Assembly (NCBI RefSeq): GCF_008727715.1
Contig: NZ_CP044218.1
Span: 1,488,001-1,552,000 of the forward strand
Source: Mesorhizobium terrae
GTDB lineage: Bacteria > Pseudomonadota > Alphaproteobacteria > Rhizobiales > Rhizobiaceae
DNA length: 64,000 bases
Direction: 5' to 3'
Positions 57,876 to 64,000 of this stretch are shown piece by piece; the first letter of the stretch is position 1, and every line of letters begins with the position of its first letter. The notes under the pieces are model-generated. The model ran no database searches and was not told where the DNA came from. It saw only the letters and a program-made list of their open reading frames with translations. A program made the position numbers and the translations under genes.

Positions 57876-57880
57876 CAAAC

Positions 57881-58177
57881 TCAGATTTCCTCGCCGAACT
57901 TCGAGGCGACGAGATCGTCGAGTGCGGCGATCACCTCGGCGGCTTCCTTGCCGGACGCCGTGACACGGATCGAGCAGCCGGGGCTGGCGGCCAGCATCAT
58001 CAGGCCCATGATCGAGGTGCCGCCGACCTTGGTGCCGTCCTTCTCGACATGGACGCACGCGTCGAAGCTGCCGGCGACCTGCACGAACTTTGCCGAGGCG
58101 CGAGCATGCAAGCCACGCTGGTTGATGATCCGCATGTCACGGGCGACGTGGCCAACTTCGGTGGACATGGTGCTCAT
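57881..58177 (-). CDS. ptsH: PTS phosphocarrier protein HPr
   Basis: This 98-residue HPr has the active-site histidine in NQRGLHARASAKFV and the regulatory serine in KVGGTSIMGLMMLAASPG, which HprK can phosphorylate. The ATG at 58177 overlaps the EIIA stop codon (ATGA); an ATG at 58168 gives the more usual 95 residues. No PTS sugar permease is nearby, so it is part of a regulatory phospho-relay. Confidence 0.94.
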   Translation of the reverse strand: MSTMSTEVGHVARDMRIINQRGLHARASAKFVQVAGSFDACVHVEKDGTKVGGTSIMGLMMLAASPGCSIRVTASGKEAAEVIAALDDLVASKFGEEI

Positions 58178-58575
58178 TTGCTGGTCAGCAGTTGGCTGGC
58201 GACGTTGATGTATTTGCGGCCGGCGGCCTGGGCTTCGTCGAGCGCGGCGACCATGTTGTCGCTCTTGCGCACGCTGGAGAGCTTGATCAGCATCGGCAGG
58301 TTCATGCCGGCGATCACCTCGATCCGGCCTGCCTCCATCACCGAAATGGCGAGATTAGAAGGCGTGCCGCCGAACATGTCGGTGAGCAGGATGACGCCCG
58401 TGCCACCATCGACACGCCGCACCGCCTCGACGATATCGCGCCGGCGCTGCTCCATGTCGTCGTCAGCCCCAATGGCAACGGTCTCGAAATTCTCCTGCGG
58501 TCCCACGACGTGTTCCACCGCTAGGCGAAACTCGTCGGCCAGTCGACCGTGCGTCACGAGCACGAGTCCGATCAT
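58174..58575 (-). CDS. manX: PTS EIIA component, mannose family
   Basis: This 133-residue EIIA(Man)-type protein has phospho-site histidine H9 in VLVTHGRL and the motif LTDMFGGTPSNLA. No EIIB, EIIC or EIID partner is nearby, as in other rhizobia, where it is regulatory. It overlaps ptsH by ATGA. Upstream, a 164-base gap with no recognised feature separates it from hprK. Confidence 0.92.
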   Translation of the reverse strand: MIGLVLVTHGRLADEFRLAVEHVVGPQENFETVAIGADDDMEQRRRDIVEAVRRVDGGTGVILLTDMFGGTPSNLAISVMEAGRIEVIAGMNLPMLIKLSSVRKSDNMVAALDEAQAAGRKYINVASQLLTSK

Positions 58576-58739
58576 TCTTTGGCGGCTCCCGTCATGGCCC
58601 CTTCACAGGCGCATTTTATGCTCGCCAGCCTGTCCAGGCGGCGGGAGCGCTATCTTGTCGACGCACGGCGCGTTGACAAGCCCCAATTTGCACCATTCCG
58701 AGCCATTTTGACGCATTGCAGCATGAAAGTGCCGCAACG

Positions 58740-59222
58740 TCATCGAAAAGACGCGATCGACAGCCGCGCCGAGACGGCCGCCACCGCTGCGGTGACGTTG
58801 CGTGCCGCAACGTCAAGCGCGGCGATCGTGCAGCCGGCTATTTCTATGGTCGCATCCTTTTGGAAACGCTGCATTTCCGCCTCGGCAACCAGGCGCACGC
58901 AGAGGTCGATGACCGCTTCCTTCTCGAAGGCGAGCGGCTGCGGGCCGATGCCGGCAACCTCGGCGAGGCCGGCGATAGTGGGGGGTGCCTGGCAGACCAG
59001 ACGACCGCCGTGGCCGGAAATGAAAAGCTGGTCGTCCGCGACCAGGCGCGAAAACAGGCCGAGGCTACGGAAGTGGCCGATCAGGGCCAGCGCCAGGGTC
59101 GATTTGCCTGCGCCCGAGGCGCCGGTGATCAGCAGACCGCAGTCGCCGGCCAGTAGCGCGGTGGCGTGGATGTTGCGCGGAGGCTCTACCGGCACGTTCG
59201 GTCCCTGGCCAAGGCGCCTCAC
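58740..59222 (-). CDS. hprK: Short HPr kinase/phosphorylase
   Basis: This 160-residue protein is the short alphaproteobacterial HprK, which lacks the N-terminal domain of Firmicute HprK (about 310 residues). The P-loop is ITGASGAGKST (32-42), followed by VADDQLFIS and IAGLAEVAGIG, which match the family's later motifs. It starts at a GTG overlapping the chvG stop codon (GTGA). It phosphorylates HPr on serine. The order chvI-chvG-hprK links it with the ChvGI two-component system. Confidence 0.92.
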   Translation of the reverse strand: MRRLGQGPNVPVEPPRNIHATALLAGDCGLLITGASGAGKSTLALALIGHFRSLGLFSRLVADDQLFISGHGGRLVCQAPPTIAGLAEVAGIGPQPLAFEKEAVIDLCVRLVAEAEMQRFQKDATIEIAGCTIAALDVAARNVTAAVAAVSARLSIASFR

Positions 59223-61003
59223 CCTTCGGCCGGCAGCGCGACGATGAAGCGGGCACCCTTGATATCGCCGGGCTTGGTGCCGAGGATGTTCTCGGCGGTC
59301 AGCGTGCCGCCATGCGCCTCGACGATCTGACGGCTGATCGACAGGCCAAGGCCGGAATTCTGGCCGAAGGCTTCGCCGGCCGGACGGTCAGTGTAGAAGC
59401 GCTCGAAGATGCGCTCGATGTTCTCGGCGCGGATACCGGGACCGTTGTCTTCCACGGTCAGGATGTTGAACTTGCCGGAACGCGACAGCGACATCGAGAT
59501 ATGGCCGTGCTCGTCCGGCACGAAGGAGCGGGCATTCTCGATCAGGTTGGTGATGACCTGGCCGAGCCGCAGGTCGTGGCCCTGCACATAATAGCCCTTC
59601 ACGCCCTGCGGCAGCTTGGCCACCTTGAGCTCCAGCTCCACCGCTTTCTTGTGGTGCGACGCCTCGCGCGAGATGCTGACGAGATCGGAGACGAATTGCT
59701 TGAAATCGACGCGCGCGGCGTCGTCGCGCGCCAGTTCGGCATCGAGCCGCGAAGCGTCGGAAATATCGGTGATGAGCCGGTCGAGCCGCCGCACATCGTG
59801 CTGGATGACCTCCATGAGCCGAGAGCGCGAGACCTCGTTCTTGGCCAGCGGCAAGGTTTCGACGGCGCTGCGCAGCGAGGTCAGCGGGTTCTTCAGTTCG
59901 TGCGAAACATCGGCCGCGAAACTCTCGATCGCCTCGATGCGGGCATAGAGGGCGTTGGTCATGTCACGCACGGCAATCGACAGATTGCCGATCTCGTCCT
60001 GGCGCTCGGAAAAATCCGGGATTTCCTCGCGGTTGCGCATCGACCGGCGCACCCGCACCGCCGCCGCGGAAAGCCGGCGCAGCGGGTTGGCGATGGTCGA
60101 CGCAAGCAGCATCGACAGGATCGCCGTGACCAGCGCCGCCACGCCGAACACGCGCAGGATCGCCTTGCGTTCCGCCGCCACGATCTTATCGATGTCGCCG
60201 CCTTCGGTGGACAGCATCAGCACGCCAAGCACCGCGCGGAAACGCTGAATGGGGACCGCGACGGAGACGATCTGCTCACCCTTTTCGCTCACCCGGACGA
60301 TGGTGGAAGGGCTGCCGGTCAGTGCCTTCACCACCTCCGGAAAGGCGCCGCCATTGCCGCCGGGCTGTTCCTTGTAGACCGGCAGCGAGTGGTTGGAGAA
60401 AATGTCGAAGATGAACTTCTGCGCCCGTTCGGCGACGCTCGGTTCCTCCTCGTCGACCGGCGGCAGGTCGTAGCGCAGGATCTGGCCCTTGGAATAGAGG
60501 TGCCTGGAATCGAGCAGAAGGTTTGCATCGCGGTCGTAGATGCGGGCGCGCGTGCGCGTTGGCGAGATCAGCCGTCGCAGCACCGGCGCCACGCGCTCGG
60601 GATTGATCGGGAAATCAAGATTGTCGAGTTGGTCGGCGGAAGGGCCGATGCTCTCGCCGGCCTGCAATTCCAGCAATTTCTCGGGATCGATGCGGATGGC
60701 GTCGGTCTCGACGGTTGCCGAGGCGGCGATGGCGCCGGCGATGATCTCGCCCTGCGTCATCAGGCTCTCGACACGCGCGTCGATGAGGCCGTCGCGGAAA
60801 GTGTTGAGATAGAGGATGCCGGTGACCAGCACCGCCAGACCGGCCAGGTTGAGGAAGAGAATGCGGCGGGTGAGGCTGGAGAAGATGTGATGGCCGAGGA
60901 AACGGCGCATCGGCACCGTCACCTTCGAGAACATGGCAGGCAGAATGCGCGGCGGCCGCCGCGCGGCCGCTGTCGGCCTGTTCCGCTCCACCTCTACCGC
61001 CAT
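59219..61003 (-). CDS. chvG: Sensor histidine kinase ChvG (ExoS)
   Basis: This 594-residue inner-membrane kinase has two membrane helices (about 47-67 and 285-305) around a periplasmic sensor region of about 215 residues, a HAMP linker, the H-box ADVSHELKNPLTS (phospho-His H368) and ATP-site N and G boxes (NLIENARSFV, EDNGPGI, GLGLSISR). ATG at 61003 with GGGA upstream gives a length like Sinorhizobium ExoS; an ATG at 61051 would overlap chvI. With ChvI it controls envelope, acid and symbiosis genes in rhizobia and Brucella (as BvrS). Confidence 0.95.
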   Translation of the reverse strand: MAVEVERNRPTAAARRPPRILPAMFSKVTVPMRRFLGHHIFSSLTRRILFLNLAGLAVLVTGILYLNTFRDGLIDARVESLMTQGEIIAGAIAASATVETDAIRIDPEKLLELQAGESIGPSADQLDNLDFPINPERVAPVLRRLISPTRTRARIYDRDANLLLDSRHLYSKGQILRYDLPPVDEEEPSVAERAQKFIFDIFSNHSLPVYKEQPGGNGGAFPEVVKALTGSPSTIVRVSEKGEQIVSVAVPIQRFRAVLGVLMLSTEGGDIDKIVAAERKAILRVFGVAALVTAILSMLLASTIANPLRRLSAAAVRVRRSMRNREEIPDFSERQDEIGNLSIAVRDMTNALYARIEAIESFAADVSHELKNPLTSLRSAVETLPLAKNEVSRSRLMEVIQHDVRRLDRLITDISDASRLDAELARDDAARVDFKQFVSDLVSISREASHHKKAVELELKVAKLPQGVKGYYVQGHDLRLGQVITNLIENARSFVPDEHGHISMSLSRSGKFNILTVEDNGPGIRAENIERIFERFYTDRPAGEAFGQNSGLGLSISRQIVEAHGGTLTAENILGTKPGDIKGARFIVALPAEG

Positions 61004-61019
61004 CGTATCCCGATCAGCC

Positions 61020-61721
61020 TCACGCTTCGCGGAATCGGTAGCCGACTCCATAAAGCGTCTCGATCATCTCGAAGTCGTCGTCGACGACCTTGAACTTCTT
61101 GCGCAACCGCTTGATGTGGCTGTCGATGGTGCGGTCGTCGACATAGACCTGCTCATCATAAGCCGAATCCATCAGCGCATCACGGCTTTTCACCACGCCC
61201 GGCCGCTGTGCCAGCGAATGCAGGATGAGGAACTCGGTGACGGTCAATATCACCGGCTCGCCCTTCCAGGTGCAGGTGTGGCGTTCCTGATCCATCACGA
61301 GCTGGCCGCGCTCGAGCGAGCGGGACTGCTGCGTCGGGGCTTTGGCCGCGGCCTCGCGGGCGCTGGTGCGGCGCAAGACGGCGCGCACGCGCTCGACCAG
61401 CAGACGCTGCGAGAACGGCTTCTTGATGAAGTCGTCGGCACCCATCTTCAGGCCGAACAGCTCGTCGATCTCGTCGTCCTTGGAGGTCAGGAAGATCACC
61501 GGCAGGTCGGTCTTCTGGCGCAACCGGCGCAGAAGCTCCATGCCGTCCATGCGCGGCATCTTGATGTCGAGGATGGCGAGGTTTGGCGGACGCGCCGCCA
61601 GGCCTTCCAGCGCCGAGGCACCGTCGGTGTAGGTCTCGACCCGATATCCTTCCGATTCCAGTGCGATCGAAACCGATGTCAGGATGTTGCGGTCGTCGTC
61701 GACCAGGGCGATTGTTGCCAT
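61020..61721 (-). CDS. chvI: Response regulator ChvI
   Basis: This 233-residue OmpR-type response regulator has a receiver domain with phospho-acceptor D52 ([10 protein letters not shown]) and a C-terminal winged helix ([35 protein letters not shown]). GGGAG precedes the ATG at 61721; an in-frame ATG at 61739 would add six residues. It is the partner of ChvG, whose gene starts 16 bases after its stop codon. It is divergent from pckA. Confidence 0.96.
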   Translation of the reverse strand: MATIALVDDDRNILTSVSIALESEGYRVETYTDGASALEGLAARPPNLAILDIKMPRMDGMELLRRLRQKTDLPVIFLTSKDDEIDELFGLKMGADDFIKKPFSQRLLVERVRAVLRRTSAREAAAKAPTQQSRSLERGQLVMDQERHTCTWKGEPVILTVTEFLILHSLAQRPGVVKSRDALMDSAYDEQVYVDDRTIDSHIKRLRKKFKVVDDDFEMIETLYGVGYRFREA

Positions 61722-62079
61722 TTCAAGCGGCTCCCTCATGGGCGGGCGTCCCTTCGTTCCGTCGGAACGAGCTTTTGCAGGACAAATTAGGTACAAAATG
61801 TGGCACGCCGCCAGCCCTCCTACATCGGCTGGGCGCCTATGTCCACAATCGCGCCCTTCGCCGTGCTCTCGCCGCGATAGGACGACACCCGCGCCGTAAT
61901 GCTTTGGGCGTGACCCCGGCTTTTTTCATATTTAAACGATTTAAACAACTTTCAAATTTTTTAAATCGATTAATGATTTGATATCGTTTGCTTTTTCTGA
62001 TTTTGGCCTTTTTCCAGGGCTTTACTCATCCTTTCGGCGGACAGCCATCCAAGGCGGCATTCAACAGGGAGAATTATCG
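61722..62079. promoter_or_regulatory. Divergent chvI/pckA regulatory region with AT-rich block
   Basis: This 358-base gap contains no gene I can support. Positions 61921-61990 are strikingly AT-rich, with two TTTAAA elements in ATTTAAACGATTTAAAC (61930-61946) and the related TTTAAATCGATTAATGATTT (61960-61979). These look like overlapping operator half-sites around CG, as in LacI-type sites; a LacI-family PckR controls pckA in Sinorhizobium. The pckA ribosome site is GGGAG at 62067-62071. Confidence 0.55.
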
Positions 62080-63690
62080 ATGTCGGAACGCGGCAAGCGT
62101 AATCCCGCATGCGGGCTCGACACCATCGGCCTGAAAACGACGGGCATGGTGCGGTACAATTTCGGTGCCGCCGAGCTCTATGAGGAAGCGCTGCGCCGCG
62201 GCGAGGCGAAGCTGACCGCGCATGGCGCACTGTTGGCCGAGACCGGCCAACACACCGGTCGTTCGCCCAAGGACAAGTTCGTGGTTCGCGACGCCAAGAC
62301 CGAAGACAGCGTCTGGTGGGGCAACAACAAGGCGATCACGCCGGCACAGTTCGAGACGCTCTTCGCTGACTTCCTGGCGCATGCGGCCGACAAGGATCTC
62401 TACGTGCAGGACCTGGTCGGCGGCGCCGACGCCGAGCTTTGCCTGCCGACCCGCGTGGTGACCGAGTTCGCCTGGCACTCGCTGTTCATCCGCAATCTTC
62501 TGATCCGTCCGGAAATGGAAGCGCTTGCCCGCTTCCTGCCGAAGATGACGATCATCGATCTGCCATCCTTCCGCGCCGACCCAGCCCGCCATGGCACCCG
62601 TACCGAGACGGTGATCGCGCTCGACCTGACGCGCATGATCGTGCTGATCGGTGGCACCTCCTATGCCGGAGAGATGAAGAAGTCGGTGTTCACCGCCCTC
62701 AACTACCTGCTGCCCGAGCAAAGCGTGATGCCGATGCACTGCTCCGCTAATGAAGGGCCCGACGGCGACGCCGCCGTGTTCTTCGGTCTCTCCGGAACCG
62801 GCAAGACCACGCTGTCGGCCGATCCGGCGCGCACGCTGATCGGTGACGACGAACATGGCTGGGGCCCGCACGGCATCTTCAATTTCGAGGGCGGCTGCTA
62901 TGCCAAGACCATCAAGCTCTCGGCCGAAGCGGAGCCTGAAATCTTCGCCACCACGCGCCGCTTCGGCACGGTGCTGGAGAACGTGATCCTCGACGACAAC
63001 CGCGTGCCGGATTTCGACGACGGGCGGCTCACCGAGAACACGCGTTGCGCCTATCCGCTGAACTTCATTCCCAATGCCAGCGCCAGCGGCCGCGCAAGCC
63101 ACCCCAAGAACATCATCATGCTGACGGCCGACGCCTTCGGCGTGATGCCGCCGATCGCCCGGCTGACGCCGGCGCAGGCGATGTATCATTTCCTGTCCGG
63201 CTATACCGCGAAGGTGGCCGGCACCGAAAAGGGCGTGACCGAGCCGGAAGCGACCTTCTCGACCTGCTTCGGCGCACCCTTCATGCCGCGCCATCCTTCG
63301 GAATACGGCAATCTGCTGCGCGAGCTGATCGCCCGGCACGGCGTCACCTGCTGGCTCGTCAACACCGGCTGGACCGGCGGCGCCTATGGCACCGGTCGCC
63401 GCATGCCGATCAAGGCGACGCGCGCGCTTCTGGCCGCCGCCCTCAACGGCTCGCTGAACATGGCCAGCTTCCGCACCGACCCGAATTTCGGCTTCGAGGT
63501 TCCTGTGACCGTGGACGGCGTCGACGGCGCCATCCTCGATCCGCGCTCGACGTGGGCCGACAAGCCCGCCTATGACCGTCAGGCCGCCAAGCTGGTTGGC
63601 ATGTTCATCGACAATTTCGGCAAGTTCGAGGACCATGTCGATGCATCGGTGCGTGGTGCTGCGCCACGCGTTCAGGTAGCTGCCGAATAA
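62080..63690 (+). CDS. pckA: Phosphoenolpyruvate carboxykinase (ATP)
   Basis: This 536-residue gluconeogenic enzyme converts oxaloacetate to PEP. The ATP-type P-loop [15 protein letters not shown] (234-248) and the metal-site segments are present ([20 protein letters not shown]). GGGAG lies 8 bases before the ATG at 62080; the open frame upstream to 61978 is longer than the family. It has its own promoter region and terminator and is divergent from chvI, the standard order in rhizobia. Confidence 0.97.
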   Translation: MSERGKRNPACGLDTIGLKTTGMVRYNFGAAELYEEALRRGEAKLTAHGALLAETGQHTGRSPKDKFVVRDAKTEDSVWWGNNKAITPAQFETLFADFLAHAADKDLYVQDLVGGADAELCLPTRVVTEFAWHSLFIRNLLIRPEMEALARFLPKMTIIDLPSFRADPARHGTRTETVIALDLTRMIVLIGGTSYAGEMKKSVFTALNYLLPEQSVMPMHCSANEGPDGDAAVFFGLSGTGKTTLSADPARTLIGDDEHGWGPHGIFNFEGGCYAKTIKLSAEAEPEIFATTRRFGTVLENVILDDNRVPDFDDGRLTENTRCAYPLNFIPNASASGRASHPKNIIMLTADAFGVMPPIARLTPAQAMYHFLSGYTAKVAGTEKGVTEPEATFSTCFGAPFMPRHPSEYGNLLRELIARHGVTCWLVNTGWTGGAYGTGRRMPIKATRALLAAALNGSLNMASFRTDPNFGFEVPVTVDGVDGAILDPRSTWADKPAYDRQAAKLVGMFIDNFGKFEDHVDASVRGAAPRVQVAAE

Positions 63691-63717
63691 CAGCATTCCG
63701 ACGCATTTCTCCTCCAG

Positions 63718-63747
63718 GGCCCGATTGCGATCGGGCCTTTTCTTTTT
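63718..63747 (+). terminator. Rho-independent terminator of pckA
   Basis: GGCCCGAT (63718-63725) and ATCGGGCC (63730-63737) form an 8-base-pair stem with a TGCG loop, followed by TTTTCTTTTT. Confidence 0.95.
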
Positions 63748-63772
63748 GGCGCCGCCGCGCCATCACTGGTCA

Positions 63773-64000
63773 ATGGGCAACGAAGATACAATCACCATCA
63801 GCCGCGAGGCGGTCATCCATCCGGACGACCTCGAGGAGAGCTTTATCCGCTCCTCGGGTCCCGGTGGGCAGAACGTCAACAAGGTGGCCACCGCCGTGCA
63901 GCTGCGCTTCGACGCAGCAGGCGCCACTGGCCTTTCCGAGCGCGTGCGCGACAGGGTGATCCGGATGGCTGGCCAGCGCGCGACCAAGGATGGCGTCATC
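63773..64000 (+). CDS. arfB: Alternative ribosome-rescue factor ArfB (partial)
   Basis: The first 76 residues of a class I release-factor-like peptidyl-tRNA hydrolase are present; the gene runs off the right edge. The GGQ motif is complete (SSGPGGQNVNKV, residues 28-39). The N-terminus without a codon-recognition domain matches ArfB (YaeJ), which frees stalled ribosomes; the basic C-terminal tail that would confirm it is outside the window. The ATG has a weak ribosome site. Confidence 0.88.
   Translation, partial: MGNEDTITISREAVIHPDDLEESFIRSSGPGGQNVNKVATAVQLRFDAAGATGLSERVRDRVIRMAGQRATKDGVI

Overview
The window looks like chromosomal DNA of a GC-rich alphaproteobacterium of the order Hyphomicrobiales (Rhizobiales), most likely close to Mesorhizobium or other Phyllobacteriaceae. 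The evidence is gene content and order. These include pckA divergent from chvI-chvG-hprK-manX-ptsH, then ahcY and divL; a TsaE-sugar kinase fusion with MurU and AddAB; trpF-trpB-trpA-accD-folC; and infC, rpmI-rplT and pheS-pheT close together. I see no insertion sequence, prophage, CRISPR array, rRNA or tRNA gene. About 57 protein genes fill nearly all of the window.

Layout. 1-3 kb: nicotinate phosphoribosyltransferase (pncB), an unrecognised polytopic membrane protein and the first 68 bases of a Tat-exported protein. 3-9.3 kb: a LysR regulator divergent from an agmatinase-family ureohydrolase and a complete polyamine-type ABC importer, probably for uptake and hydrolysis of a guanidino compound. 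9.3-24.7 kb: an accessory metabolic stretch. It holds a MATE pump, an AapJ-like binding protein without a permease, a 1016-residue kinase/M23-peptidase/class III aminotransferase fusion with its Lrp-type regulator, an FAD dehydrogenase and a Gfo/Idh/MocA oxidoreductase. It also holds a cytochrome b561/YceI pair, a LysR/aldo-keto reductase pair, a nucleotidyltransferase-like protein, a Tim44-domain protein and a second aldo-keto reductase.

24.7-31 kb: translation genes on the minus strand: infC (with the rare AUU start), rpmI, rplT, pheS and pheT, with an ASCH-domain gene overlapping both pheS and pheT. 31-36 kb: a hydrolase and BenE-type transporter pair and several small proteins. 35.8-42.1 kb: the plus-strand operon trpF-trpB-(glycosyltransferase)-(small orphan)-trpA-accD-folC. 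42.1-43.7 kb: a TauE/SafE exporter, a cupin and trxA. 43.8-55.2 kb: the minus-strand unit divL, tsaE-amgK, murU, addB, addA, leading to trxA, with chained overlaps. It combines cell-cycle signalling, t6A and peptidoglycan recycling, and recombination.

55.5-62 kb: ahcY, an Asp/Glu-racemase-like gene lacking both catalytic cysteines, HPr, EIIA(Man), a short HprK, ChvG and ChvI, then pckA divergently and the start of arfB. The ChvGI and regulatory-PTS block next to pckA fits co-ordination of carbon metabolism with envelope and acid signalling.

Most worth a second look: the three-domain fusion, the serine-for-cysteine racemase homologue, the guanidino locus, two unrelated genes inside the trp operon, the ASCH gene inside pheS-pheT, and several clean operator-like repeats in divergent promoters. 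Functions are assigned by reading translated sequence and motifs only. No database search was run.
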